From Bradyrhizobium xenonodulans (GTDB lineage Bacteria > Pseudomonadota > Alphaproteobacteria > Rhizobiales > Xanthobacteraceae), in contig NZ_CP089391.1 in NCBI RefSeq assembly GCF_027594865.1, positions 1,146,501 through 1,210,500 of the forward strand: a DNA stretch of 64,000 bases. The letters are read 5' to 3'. A model generated the notes under the pieces. That model was given only the letters and a program-made list of their open reading frames with translations. It made no database searches and was not told the origin of the DNA. A program made the translations under genes and the position numbers. Shown in pieces: positions 42,604-50,795 of this stretch; the stretch's first letter is position 1; each line of letters begins with the position of its first letter.

Positions 42604-42758
42604 CGCGGCTCTTACGAGCTCGGACATCCGGTGCAGCGCAGCCGGCCGCGCGAGGCGCGGACGAGGCTGCGGCAATACCAGCGCCGCGCCAGCGCTTGCG
42701 CGGGCTTGCGGATCATCTGCGCAATCAGGAAGATTTCAAAAGCCATGATCGTCAAATG

Positions 42759-42788
42759 GGGCGGCATTCCCGAATGAGAATGCCGCCC
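42759..42788. terminator. hairpin between convergent PCMT-like and wrbA genes
   Basis: A perfect 11-bp stem GGGCGGCATTC (42759-42769) / GAATGCCGCCC (42778-42788) with an 8-base loop. It is suited to stopping transcription from either side, although T runs are short. Confidence 0.6.
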
Positions 42789-42847
42789 ACCTCGCATCAG
42801 CCATGCCGTCGATCGTCAAGCTTAATGGTGGGGCTTAACCGTGCAGC

Positions 42848-43447
42848 TTAGCCATGTAGCTTTCTCGCGGTCTCCGCGATCTGGCGTCCCTGATAACGTG
42901 CGCCGGCGAGCTCGTTGGCGCTGGGTTGGCGGCTGCCGTCGCCGCCGGTGATCGTGGTGGCGCCGTAGGGCGCGCCGCCGGTGACCTCGTCGAGCTTCAT
43001 CTGGCCGGCAAAGCCGTAATTCATGCCGACCACGACCATGCCGAAATGCAAGAGGTTGGTGATGATCGAGAACAGCGTCGTCTCCTGGCCGCCATGCTGG
43101 GTCGCGGTCGCGGTGAAGGCACCGCCGACCTTGCCGTGCAGCGCGCCCTTGGCCCAGAGCCCGCCGGCCTGGTCGAGGAAGTTCGCCATCTGCGAGGCCA
43201 TGCGGCCGAAGCGGGTGCCGGTGCCGACGATGATCGCGTCGTAATTGGTGAGATCTTCGATCTTGGCGACGGGTGCGGCCTGATCGACCTTGTAGTAGGA
43301 GGCTTTTGCGACCTCGGCCGGCACCAGCTCGGGCACGCGCTTGATGTCGACGGTGGCGCCGGCTTCGCGCGCGCCTTCGGCAACGGCATTGGCCATCGCT
43401 TCGATGTGGCCATAGGCGGAATAATAGAGGACGAGAACTTTGGTCAT
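42848..43447 (-). CDS. wrbA: NAD(P)H:quinone oxidoreductase, WrbA type
   Basis: A 199-residue flavodoxin-fold enzyme. [16 protein letters not shown] is the FMN-phosphate loop; [22 protein letters not shown] and [14 protein letters not shown] complete the flavin site, and [11 protein letters not shown] is characteristic. It performs two-electron reduction of quinones, avoiding semiquinone radicals. Third gene of an SDR-pirin-wrbA operon (48-base gap to pirin), which together suggests a response to electrophiles or quinones. Confidence 0.95.
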   Translation of the reverse strand: MTKVLVLYYSAYGHIEAMANAVAEGAREAGATVDIKRVPELVPAEVAKASYYKVDQAAPVAKIEDLTNYDAIIVGTGTRFGRMASQMANFLDQAGGLWAKGALHGKVGGAFTATATQHGGQETTLFSIITNLLHFGMVVVGMNYGFAGQMKLDEVTGGAPYGATTITGGDGSRQPSANELAGARYQGRQIAETARKLHG

Positions 43448-43495
43448 GGTGGTCTCCGTTGAGGGGTGAGTTGGGTTGTTCTGTGTGACCGGCGC

Positions 43496-44194
43496 TTACG
43501 CCGCGTCGACGAGCACGAGCTCGGAGTCTTCCAGCGCCGTGATTGTCAGCCTGTCCTCGTCGCGGATCGCGGCGCCGTCGCGGGCATTGATGCGCACGCC
43601 ATTGACCTCGACTGAACCCGCCGCCGGCACGAGGTAGAGGTGCCGCGACTTCTGTGGCGCGTACTCCGCGCTCTCACCGGCTTTCAACGTGGTGGCGAGC
43701 ACCCGCGCATCGGCACGGATCGGCAGTGCATCCGCGTCGCCTTCGATCCCGCTCGCGATGGTGACGAGCCTGCCGGAGCGGTCCGATTTCGGAAACGGTT
43801 TCGAGCCCCACGTCGGCTGTCCCCCGCGCGTCGTCGGCTCGATCCAGATCTGAAAGATCCGGGTCTGCGTCGGCTCCAGGTTGTACTCGGAGTGGCGGAT
43901 GCCGCTGCCGGCGCTCATCACCTGCACGTCGCCCGCTTCAGTTCGGCCCTCGTTGCCGAGGCTGTCCTGATGGGTGATCGCGCCCTCGCGCACATAGGTG
44001 ATGATTTCCATGTTGGCGTGGGGATGGGCGGGAAAGCCGGTGTTCGGCGCGATCTCGTCGTCGTTCCACACCCGCAAGGCGCCATGACCCATGTTGTTGG
44101 GGTCATAGTGGCTGGCGAACGAGAAATGATGCCTGGCCTTGAGCCAGCCGTGATCGGCGCCGCCGAGCTTTGCGAAAGGTCTGAGTTCGATCAT
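43496..44194 (-). CDS. pirin family protein (YhaK-like bicupin)
   Basis: A 232-residue bicupin from ATG 44194 (AAGGA upstream). The metal-binding HPHANMEIITYVREGAITHQDS carries the conserved His residues and later Glu, and ALRVWNDDEIAPNTGFPAHPH is the pirin hallmark. YhaK/YhhW-like pirins can act as quercetinases or redox sensors. Middle gene of the SDR-pirin-wrbA operon, 36 bases after the SDR. Confidence 0.93.
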   Translation of the reverse strand: MIELRPFAKLGGADHGWLKARHHFSFASHYDPNNMGHGALRVWNDDEIAPNTGFPAHPHANMEIITYVREGAITHQDSLGNEGRTEAGDVQVMSAGSGIRHSEYNLEPTQTRIFQIWIEPTTRGGQPTWGSKPFPKSDRSGRLVTIASGIEGDADALPIRADARVLATTLKAGESAEYAPQKSRHLYLVPAAGSVEVNGVRINARDGAAIRDEDRLTITALEDSELVLVDAA

Positions 44195-44230
44195 CTGCGT
44201 AATTCCTTGTTTGAGCGGACGGCGCCTTGA

Positions 44231-44983
44231 TCAGGCGCCGAACCCGCCGTCGACATTGAGCACCGTGCCGGTGACGAAGGAGGCTTCCGGGCTCGCGAGG
44301 AATACGACGCCCGCTGCGACTTCCTCCGGGCGGCCGAAGCGCTGCAGCGCGTGCTGCTTGCGCTGGGTCTCGGCGAACTCGCCGCCGTCCTTCGGGTTCA
44401 TGTCGGTGTCGATCGAGCCGGGCTGCACCACGTTCACGGTGATGCCGCGCGGTCCGAGGTCGCGAGCCGCGCCCTTGGTGTAGCCGACCACCGCCGCCTT
44501 GGTGGCGACGTAGTCCGCAAGGCCGGGGAAGGAGGCCCGGTCAGCCAGCATCGAGCCGACGGTGACGATGCGGCCGCCTTCACCCATCAATTGCGAGGCG
44601 GCGCGGATCGCCGCGATCACGCCATGCACGTTGATCGAATCTTGCCGGGCCAGCGCTTCGGTGTCGGCATTGGCATTGTCGATCGCGCCGCCGGCCGCGA
44701 CGCCGGCGTTGTTGACGAGGATGTCGAGATGGCCGAACTCCTTCGCCACGTCGTTGACGAGCTGCGTCACATCCTTGGCCGAAGCCTGGTCCGCTCGGAA
44801 GGCGCGGGCCTTGACGCCCCTGGCCTTCAATTCGGTGACGACGGCTTCCGCCTTTTCGGGCGAGGCGACGTAGCTGATGGCGACATCCGCGCCTTCTTCG
44901 GCGAGAGCGCGGGCCGAGGTCGCGCCGATGCCGCGCGAGCCGCCGGTGACGAGGGCAACCTTGCCTGAGAGCTTCCTGGTCAT
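44231..44983 (-). CDS. short-chain dehydrogenase/reductase
   Basis: A 250-residue classical SDR. VTGGSRGIGATSARAL is the cofactor loop (the arginine favours NADP), NNAGVAAGG follows, and the catalytic set is Ser (VGSMLA), Tyr and Lys in YVATK. The C-terminal segment GTVLNVDGGFGA is normal. Substrate unknown; in this operon it may reduce a carbonyl related to quinone or lipid-peroxide detoxification. First gene downstream of a divergent LysR regulator. Confidence 0.93.
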   Translation of the reverse strand: MTRKLSGKVALVTGGSRGIGATSARALAEEGADVAISYVASPEKAEAVVTELKARGVKARAFRADQASAKDVTQLVNDVAKEFGHLDILVNNAGVAAGGAIDNANADTEALARQDSINVHGVIAAIRAASQLMGEGGRIVTVGSMLADRASFPGLADYVATKAAVVGYTKGAARDLGPRGITVNVVQPGSIDTDMNPKDGGEFAETQRKQHALQRFGRPEEVAAGVVFLASPEASFVTGTVLNVDGGFGA

Positions 44984-45038
44984 TTGGATTTCTCCATTCC
45001 TGAATGTCTGATGACCCCTTGGATATGCCTCCGCCCGT

Positions 45039-45084
45039 GGTATAGAAATAGAAACTGTTGAAACGCATTGTTTCCATAAATACC
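45039..45084. promoter_or_regulatory. candidate operator between SDR and LysR genes
   Basis: GAAAC (45051-45055) and GTTTC (45070-45074) are inverted, flanked by GGTAT (45039-45043) and ATACC (45080-45084). The group sits in the 117-base gap shared by the divergent genes, close to the LysR start. The symmetry is not perfect (spacers of 7 and 5). Confidence 0.4.
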
Positions 45085-45100
45085 CGATTGGACCGGCTCC

Positions 45101-46036
45101 ATGGCAAAACTCCCGGATTTCGAGGCGCTCGCGATTTTCGCAAAAGTCGTGGAATTACGGTCGTTTGCCGGGGCCGCGAGCGAACTCGCGACGTCGAAGG
45201 CGACGGTGTCCAAGGCGGTGACGCGCCTGGAGGAGCGGCTCGGCGCCCGGCTGTTCAACCGCACCTCGCGCCGCCTCGCGCTGACCGATGCCGGGCACAA
45301 GCTCGCCGAGCGCGCCACGCGCCTGCTCGCCGACGGTGAGGCCGCGGAGAACGAGGCGCTGGCGCAGTCGGTGGCGCCGCGCGGCCTGGTGCGGCTCGCG
45401 GTGCCCATGACATTCGGGATCAAGGCGGTGGCGCCGCTGTTGCCGGAGTTCTTCGAGACCTATCCGGAAGTCTCGGTCGATCTTCACTTGAGCGATGCGA
45501 CCATCGACCTGATCGGCGAGGGCTTTGACATGGCGGTGCGGATCGCGCGGCTGCCGGACTCGTCGCTGATCGCACGACGGCTGTTCACCATGCCGCGCTT
45601 CACGGTCGCCGCGCCGTCCTATCTCAAAAAGCACGGCCGGCCGACGCATCCGATGCATCTGGCCGAGCACAAATGCTTTAGTTACGCCTATCTCTCCACA
45701 CCCAATGTCTGGCACTACACCAATTCGGCCGGCGAGCAGGCCAGCGTGCGCCCGGGCGGGCAGCTTCGCGTCAACAATGGTGAAGCGGTGATGCCGGCGC
45801 TCATCGCGGGCCTCGGCATCGCCGAGCTGCCCGAATTCATCGTCGGCGAGGCGATTTCATCGGGTGAGGTCGAAGTGATCCTGAAGGACTGGAAGCAGGC
45901 CGAAGGCGCCGTTCATCTGGTGACCCCGCCCGGCGGCCCGCGCCCCGCGCGCGTCGAGGCGCTCGGCGACTTTCTCGCGGCGAAGCTGCCGGGCACCTGC
46001 AAGCGGCGGCCGAAGAAAGGTGCGAAGGTGTCGTGA
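45101..46036 (+). CDS. LysR-family transcriptional regulator
   Basis: A 311-residue LysR protein. The winged helix-turn-helix is at residues about 6-60 (LAIFAKVVELRSFAGAASEL and STSKATVSKAVTRLEER-like), followed by the effector domain from RGLVRLAVPMTFGIKAVAPL. The C terminus is lysine-rich. Divergent from the SDR-pirin-wrbA operon, which it most likely controls; related LysR/pirin/SDR arrangements respond to electrophiles. Confidence 0.92.
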   Translation: MAKLPDFEALAIFAKVVELRSFAGAASELATSKATVSKAVTRLEERLGARLFNRTSRRLALTDAGHKLAERATRLLADGEAAENEALAQSVAPRGLVRLAVPMTFGIKAVAPLLPEFFETYPEVSVDLHLSDATIDLIGEGFDMAVRIARLPDSSLIARRLFTMPRFTVAAPSYLKKHGRPTHPMHLAEHKCFSYAYLSTPNVWHYTNSAGEQASVRPGGQLRVNNGEAVMPALIAGLGIAELPEFIVGEAISSGEVEVILKDWKQAEGAVHLVTPPGGPRPARVEALGDFLAAKLPGTCKRRPKKGAKVS

Positions 46037-46042
46037 CTCTCT

Positions 46043-46150
46043 TGGTGGGCACGGCGCGCGAAGAGCGCGCCTTTGCCCACCCTACGGCATCTCGCTAGTC
46101 TATCGTCCGAGCAAACTATCGTAAGGTGGGCAAAGCGCTGCGTGCCCACG
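46043..46150. repeat. GTAGGGTGGGCAAAG-type repeat, two partial copies (copy 4)
   Basis: A compact unit GGTGGGCACG...CTTTGCCCACCCTAC occupies 46043-46085. A half unit, GTAAGGTGGGCAAAGCG...CGTGCCCACG, lies at 46121-46150. They fill the gap between the convergent LysR and small hypothetical genes. Confidence 0.8.
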
Positions 46151-46158
46151 TCTTTGAA

Positions 46159-46416
46159 CTACGACACCTTCACGCCATTGCGCACGACAACGCGCAAGCT
46201 CGGCCTCAGCGTCTCTTCGAGCTGCGACTTCAATTCATGCACGCGCGGGTCGGTCGATCGCGCCGCGCACACGCCGTATTGATGGACGGATTGCGCCAGC
46301 GCGTGGCGGGCTTCCGGCGTTCGCGTCATCTCGGGCTTTGACAGACGCAGCACGATCGTGGCGAGATTTACCAGCATCTCGTCCAGGGCGACGTCGATGG
46401 TCGCGAGTTTTCCCAT
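46159..46416 (-). CDS. hypothetical protein, 85 residues
   Basis: ATG at 46416 follows GGGAG. The product is helical, with MGKLATIDVALDEMLVNLAT, then a charged section and RPSLRVVVRNGVKVS. It has no signal peptide, metal motif or family I recognise. Divergent from the Bug-type binding protein gene (160 bases). It is probably a real short gene because the ribosome site and codon bias agree. Confidence 0.6.
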   Translation of the reverse strand: MGKLATIDVALDEMLVNLATIVLRLSKPEMTRTPEARHALAQSVHQYGVCAARSTDPRVHELKSQLEETLRPSLRVVVRNGVKVS

Positions 46417-46576
46417 AACGCACTCCCACGGCACAGTCCCCGCAAGGGCAACGGAGGGCCGAGGCATGCGTTCCGGACCGGGCTGAACATGGCTAACGCT
46501 TCGTAAACGTCTTGTTCTTGCCGACCGCCGCGTTAGGCTGGCCTCGAAACAAGAAAAAATCGGGGAGGGACCTGCC

Positions 46577-47563
46577 ATGGATCGACGCGATGTTCTGCGC
46601 GCCGTTGCCGCACTGCCATTGTTGCGCGCAGCGTTACCCGACGAAGCCTTCGCGCAAACCTATCCTGCCCGCAACATCACGCTGATCGTGCCGTTTCCTG
46701 CCGGCGGCCAGGCTGATCTCGCCGCGCGTCCCGTCGCACAGGCGCTGGAGCGAATCCTGGGCAAACCCGTCATTGTCGACAACCGCGCTGGTGGCGGCGG
46801 CGGATCGGTCGGCAATGCCGCGGCGGCGCGCGCCGAGCCCGATGGTTATACGTTGCTGATGACGCTGTCCTCGCTAGCGGTGCTGCCTGAAGCCGACCGT
46901 CTGTTCGACCGTCCCGTCGCCTATGAGGTCTCGCAGTTCATGCCGATCGCGCGCGTGCTTGCCGACCCCACGCTGCTCGCGGTGCCGGCCTCGGCGCCAT
47001 GGAAGACGGCACAGGAGTTCGTCGCCGACGCGAAGAAGCGCCCGGGCCAGATCACATACGGCTCGTCAGGTCCTTACGGCACGTTGCATGTGGCGATGGA
47101 GATGTTCGCGAGCAGCGCCGACATCAAATTGCTGCACGTGCCGTTCCGTGGCGCTGGTCCCGCGCTGACCGCGCTGCTCAGCGGCACCGTGCAGGCGATT
47201 GCAGCCGCGCCCGGCACGCTGAAGCCGCAGGTCGAGGACGGCAAGCTGCGCGTGCTCGGCAATTGCGGCGCGCAGCGCATCGCGAGCTTCCCTGACGTGC
47301 CGACCTTCCAGGAGCTCGGCTACAAGGATGTCGAGATGTACATCTGGGCCGGCCTGTTCGCGCAGAGCTCGCTGCCGGCACCGATCGCGACCCGCCTGCG
47401 CGAAGCCATGGCGCAGGTGATGACGAGTCCCGACGTGCTCAAGGCCTTCGACACCTCGGGCAGTCTCGTCGCCTATCAGGATGCGCCGGCCTTCGCGCAA
47501 TTCGTCGCGACCGACAGCACGCGGCTGATCGCCGCGGTGAAGAAGATCGGCAAGGTAGAGTAG
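46577..47563 (+). CDS. Bug/TctC-family periplasmic solute-binding protein (orphan)
   Basis: A 328-residue binding protein. The N terminus MDRRDVLRAVAALPLLRAAL looks like a twin-arginine (Tat) signal, with cleavage after AFA. Family marks: ITLIVPFPAGGQADLAARP, VIVDNRAGGGGGSVGNAAAA, GSSGPYGTLHVAMEMF and HVPFRGAGPALTALLSG. Bug proteins bind carboxylates and either serve a TctAB transporter or act as sensors. No tctA/B genes lie nearby, as is common for this expanded family in related bacteria. Confidence 0.92.
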   Translation: MDRRDVLRAVAALPLLRAALPDEAFAQTYPARNITLIVPFPAGGQADLAARPVAQALERILGKPVIVDNRAGGGGGSVGNAAAARAEPDGYTLLMTLSSLAVLPEADRLFDRPVAYEVSQFMPIARVLADPTLLAVPASAPWKTAQEFVADAKKRPGQITYGSSGPYGTLHVAMEMFASSADIKLLHVPFRGAGPALTALLSGTVQAIAAAPGTLKPQVEDGKLRVLGNCGAQRIASFPDVPTFQELGYKDVEMYIWAGLFAQSSLPAPIATRLREAMAQVMTSPDVLKAFDTSGSLVAYQDAPAFAQFVATDSTRLIAAVKKIGKVE

Positions 47564-47658
47564 GTTCCCGCGGCGCTTTCACATTTTGTTGTTGGTCCAG
47601 AACCGGCTCCCGCCTCATTGATTGATGAGAATTCGTGGGATTCGAGAAGGATCGAGAC

Positions 47659-48003
47659 ATGCGAACAGAGCGGATTGCGCTGGGTGTGGCGCTTGCGATT
47701 GGCGGCATCGTCGCGCAGGGCGCCGCGTCCGCCGAAGAGTATCGCGGAACCATGGAACAGCAGATGGCCTGCACGCCGGATGTCTGGCGTCTCTGCAGCG
47801 ACCAGATTCCGGACGTGAGCCGCATCACGGCTTGCTTGCGAGAGAATACGCCACAGCTCTCGAGCGGCTGCCGCGCCGTGTTCCAATCCAACAACCAGAT
47901 GCCGCCGCAGCAGGCTCCGCGTGGTCGCGCCGCGCCGCCGCCGCGCTATTATAACGCGCCGCCTCCCGCGGCCCAGCCGCAGCCTTACGATGATGACGAT
48001 TAG
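47659..48003 (+). CDS. small secreted cysteine-containing protein
   Basis: A 114-residue protein from ATG 47659. A signal peptide (RTERIALGVALAIGGIVAQG, cleavage near ASAE) is followed by a short domain with four cysteines: ACTPDVWRLCSDQIP and ACLRENTPQLSSGC. That spacing resembles the cysteine-rich repeat of GLG1-type proteins. A Pro/Gln/Tyr-rich tail ends in four Asp. Exported to the periplasm, where two disulfides are likely. Function unknown. Confidence 0.75.
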   Translation: MRTERIALGVALAIGGIVAQGAASAEEYRGTMEQQMACTPDVWRLCSDQIPDVSRITACLRENTPQLSSGCRAVFQSNNQMPPQQAPRGRAAPPPRYYNAPPPAAQPQPYDDDD

Positions 48004-48063
48004 CGCTACCTAGACACGATCCGGAAAAGTGGTCGGCGCAATGATGCGATCGTATCGCTTCGT

Positions 48064-48906
48064 TCAGCGCTCTCCCTTGCTGTTCGACTCAGGTCGCTGT
48101 CGAAGCGCTGTCCGCAACAGCGCGCCGAAGAGAATGGCTGCGACCGGCCAGTGAAACCAGATCCTGTGCATGCCGCTGAAAACATTAATCAGAATCAAAA
48201 AGGCCGACACCGTGAGGGCCGCTGCAATGGGGCGGGGCAGCTTCGCCAGCGAATCCGAGACGACATGCGTCCACGAGGATGGCGCGTGCCTGTCGCTGAT
48301 CCGCGGAGCACGTCTTTTCTCCGGGAAAGTTGGGCTTTCCGCGCTCGGGACGCTCCCTCGCCCGGCGGTTCGGCCGCCCAAGGTCACCCGATAACTGGTC
48401 TGGGGCGCGATGTTCTTCATGGGTTGTTGGCCGAGACAGTCGAAGCCAACGGATAATTTGTTGTGCACCTGATCGTAGACGGAGCTCGAGATCACGACGC
48501 CGCCGGGCTCGGCGAGCTCTTGCAGACGCGACGCGATATTGACCCCGTCGCCATAGATGTCGGAGCCGTCCACCATCACGTCGCCGAGGTTGATGCCGAT
48601 GCGAAAGCGCATCGGGCTCGCTTGAGGCGGGTCCGAATCCTGACTGGAGATTTCCTGCTGAATCTCGACCGCGCATTGCACGGCCTCGACGACGCTGGCG
48701 AACTCGGCGATCACGGCATCGCCCCAGGTATTCACGATGCGGCCGTCATGGCGCTCGACCAATCGCGCAATGGCTGTGCGATAGCGGCGGAGCGTCTCCA
48801 ACGTTCCGGTCTCGTCGGCTTCCATGAGACGCGAATAGCCGTACACGTCAGCGCACAGCACGGTGGTCAGTCGTCGTTTCACCTTGTCGTCGGTCATCCT
48901 CGCCAT
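48064..48906 (-). CDS. class III adenylate/guanylate cyclase with C-terminal membrane anchor
   Basis: A 280-residue protein from ATG 48906 (MARMTDD; alternatives at 48897 and 48933). The catalytic domain comes first: RRLTTVLCADVYGYSRLMEA (metal-binding Asp), IVNTWGDAVIAEFASV, GINLGDVMVDGSDIYGDGVN, then NIASRLQELAEPGGVVIS. After a linker (about 170-215), two hydrophobic segments close the protein (PIAAALTVSAFLILINVFSG and WPVAAILFGALLRTAL). This order, enzyme first and membrane last, is the reverse of most membrane cyclases. Product cAMP is assumed. 50 bases downstream of the ybaK-like gene on the same strand. Confidence 0.9.
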   Translation of the reverse strand: MARMTDDKVKRRLTTVLCADVYGYSRLMEADETGTLETLRRYRTAIARLVERHDGRIVNTWGDAVIAEFASVVEAVQCAVEIQQEISSQDSDPPQASPMRFRIGINLGDVMVDGSDIYGDGVNIASRLQELAEPGGVVISSSVYDQVHNKLSVGFDCLGQQPMKNIAPQTSYRVTLGGRTAGRGSVPSAESPTFPEKRRAPRISDRHAPSSWTHVVSDSLAKLPRPIAAALTVSAFLILINVFSGMHRIWFHWPVAAILFGALLRTALRQRPESNSKGER

Positions 48907-48956
48907 GCTAGCCTGCCTGATCGGTAAATGCATCAGGCATCGTACTCGGCGCCGCT

Positions 48957-49424
48957 TTACGGCCTGACCTCGCAGACATCGACCCACTCGGCGCCGGTCA
49001 GCTCGGCCATCCGCTCCGGCGTGATGCGCACGGCGCTGTGGGTCGACCCCGCGGCCGGCACCACCACGTCGAACGCTTTCAGCGACATATCGCAGTAGAT
49101 CGGCAGCGGTGATTTCAGCCCGAACGGGCAGACGCCGCCGACCTCGTGGCCGGTGATGTCGGCGACTTCTTCCAGCCCCAGCATCTTCGGCTTGCCGCCG
49201 AATGCAGCCTTCACCTTCTTGTTGTCCATCCGCGAGGTGCCGGCGGCGACGATCAGGATCACGCGTTCGCCGACGCGCAAGCTCAGCGTCTTGGCAATCA
49301 TTCCGGGCTCGACGCCATAGGCTTCGGCGGCCAGCGGCACGGTGGCCGAGCTGATCGGGGATTCGATGACGGAGATGTCGGGGGCATTCTCGGCGAAGAA
49401 GGCGCGAACGGATTCCAGGCTCAT
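48957..49424 (-). CDS. YbaK/ProX-type aminoacyl-tRNA deacylase
   Basis: A 155-residue protein. IAKTLSLRVGERVILIVAAG holds the conserved K of the YbaK fold, SRMDNKKVKAAFGG and GGVCPFGL complete the active-site pocket, and VPAAGSTHSAVRITPERM is at the C terminus. YbaK-like proteins remove mischarged Cys from tRNA-Pro; ProX-like proteins remove Ala. 27 bases downstream of the haloacid dehalogenase gene, upstream of the cyclase; probably one transcript. Confidence 0.88.
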   Translation of the reverse strand: MSLESVRAFFAENAPDISVIESPISSATVPLAAEAYGVEPGMIAKTLSLRVGERVILIVAAGTSRMDNKKVKAAFGGKPKMLGLEEVADITGHEVGGVCPFGLKSPLPIYCDMSLKAFDVVVPAAGSTHSAVRITPERMAELTGAEWVDVCEVRP

Positions 49425-49451
49425 TCACTTCTCACGGGCGGGCAATGATCT

Positions 49452-50183
49452 CTAGGCAATCCCGGGCAGCTCGGAGAGCGCGCGGACGCGGTGGTCCGGC
49501 GCGAAGCCAAGCTCGTCCATCTGGGTGCGGATCGCCTTGAACATGGTGAGCGGTGCCACGAGTTCGTTCTCGACGCAAGCCAGCGCCATCGCTTCCGGTG
49601 TCACCCGCTCGATCCAGGCGACGTTCAGGCCGAACGATTTTGCGCCGACAGCGTCCCAGGGATTGGAGGAGACGAACAGCACCTCGTCAGGCGTAGTGTC
49701 GAGCGCCGCGCCGATCAGCTCATAGGCTTCCGGGCTCGGCTTGAAGATCTTCTTCGCATCGACGCTGAGCGTGGCGTCGAGCACGCGGTCGAGACCGGAA
49801 TTGCGCACCAGCGCGTTCAGCATGTCCGGACTGCCATTGGAGAGGATGGCGAGTTTTCGCGGCTTCAACGCCGCGAGCGCAGTCGTCGCATCCGGATAGA
49901 GATCGAGATGCAGGTATTTCTCGATCACGCGCTCGAACGCCTCGCTGTCATAGGCGAGGCCGAGCATGCGCAGCGTATAGCCGAGCGAGTCGCGCGTCAC
50001 GGCGGCGAAATCCTGGTAGCGCCGCATCAGCGAGCGCAACCAGCTGTATTCGAGCTGCTTGATGCGCCAGACCTGCGTGATGATCTCGCCATAGCCCGGA
50101 AACGCATCCTCGGTGATCTCTGCGACCGACTGGATGTCGTAGAGCGTTCCGTAGGCGTCGAAGACGACGGCTTTGATGCTCAT
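49452..50183 (-). CDS. type II haloacid dehalogenase
   Basis: A 243-residue HAD enzyme. The nucleophile is D9 in VVFDAYGTLYD, the phosphate/halide-side motifs are LAILSNGSPDML (motif II) and KIFKPSPEAYEL (motif III Lys), and SSNPWDAVGAKSFG is motif IV, as in L-2-haloacid dehalogenases. The arginine in VWRIKQLEYSW sits where the halide-binding Arg41 lies. It converts L-2-haloalkanoates to D-2-hydroxyacids. Short GATCGTTTYCTTGGA repeats lie just upstream. Confidence 0.9.
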   Translation of the reverse strand: MSIKAVVFDAYGTLYDIQSVAEITEDAFPGYGEIITQVWRIKQLEYSWLRSLMRRYQDFAAVTRDSLGYTLRMLGLAYDSEAFERVIEKYLHLDLYPDATTALAALKPRKLAILSNGSPDMLNALVRNSGLDRVLDATLSVDAKKIFKPSPEAYELIGAALDTTPDEVLFVSSNPWDAVGAKSFGLNVAWIERVTPEAMALACVENELVAPLTMFKAIRTQMDELGFAPDHRVRALSELPGIA

Positions 50184-50197
50184 TGAACGGTTTCCTT

Positions 50198-50239
50198 GAT
50201 CGTTTCCTTGGATTTGTTTTCTTCGATCGTTTTCTTGGA
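50198..50239 (-). repeat. short degenerate tandem motif upstream of the dehalogenase gene
   Basis: GATCGTTTCCTTGGA (50198-50212) and GATCGTTTTCTTGGA (50225-50239) are direct repeats 27 bases apart; a third partial copy, GATCGTT, begins at 50238. On the gene strand they lie 15-56 bases before the start, in a promoter position. Confidence 0.55.
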
Positions 50240-50276
50240 TCGTTGCAGGCGCGCGGACTATACCTGAACGGTCAGC

Positions 50277-50711
50277 TTATCGTCCTTTTGCATTCCAGGC
50301 CTCGCGCTCGGCGAAGACCCGGCTGACCTCCGCCATATGCTCCGTGCCCCACGAGCAAAGCGGCACGAGGGCCTGCGCCAGGCTGTGGCCCAAGGGGGTG
50401 AGGCTGTAGTCCACCCGAGGCGGCACCTCCTTGTAGTCGGTCCGCTTCACGAGGCCGTCGGCCTCCAGCTCCTTAAGCTGCTGGATCAGCACCTTGTCGC
50501 TGACGTCGCGTATGGCGCGCCGAAGTTCGCCATAGCGGGTCGGGCCGTCCTGAGCGACGAAGTACAGGATCAGCGGCTTCCACTTGCCGGAGACGACTCG
50601 CAAGGTCGCGTCCAGGCCGCAGGTGAAGCCGGGCAGGGTCGGCGTGCAGCTCTGGACCGTTGCTGACGTCCGCGCCGGCGAGGTGGTCGGGTCCGAATGA
50701 TCTGTCGACAT
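50277..50711 (-). CDS. HxlR-family transcriptional regulator
   Basis: A 144-residue winged-helix protein. LRVVSGKWKPLILYFVAQDG is the HxlR signature, followed by YGELRRAIRDVSDKVLIQQL, the D-G-L-V-K-R wing and YSLTPLGHSL. C24- and C32-type cysteines near the N terminus (SCTPTLPGFTCG) could sense electrophiles or oxidants as in YodB/HypR. Divergent from an SDR gene, the common HxlR arrangement. Confidence 0.92.
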   Translation of the reverse strand: MSTDHSDPTTSPARTSATVQSCTPTLPGFTCGLDATLRVVSGKWKPLILYFVAQDGPTRYGELRRAIRDVSDKVLIQQLKELEADGLVKRTDYKEVPPRVDYSLTPLGHSLAQALVPLCSWGTEHMAEVSRVFAEREAWNAKGR

Positions 50712-50717
50712 TTTTGG

Positions 50718-50757
50718 GCACTTACCAAAAGGTGCATACTTGTCGATAGGTGGGTAC
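50718..50757. promoter_or_regulatory. candidate HxlR operator
   Basis: GCAC (50718-50721) and GTGC (50732-50735) are inverted. GGTGCATAC (50731-50739) and GGTGGGTAC (50749-50757) are direct near-repeats 18 bases apart. The cluster lies in the 84-base gap shared by the divergent HxlR and SDR genes. Confidence 0.4.
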
Positions 50758-50795
50758 GCCGCCAGCTCAGTGCAACCCTAATGAAGGAGCACATC

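Noticed and set aside
42612..42746. A 44-codon minus-strand frame (MAFEIFLIAQMIRKPAQ) between the PCMT-like and wrbA genes
   Set aside because: It lies just downstream of the 42759-42788 hairpin, lacks a ribosome site and has no supporting context; it could be a small protein but cannot be supported.
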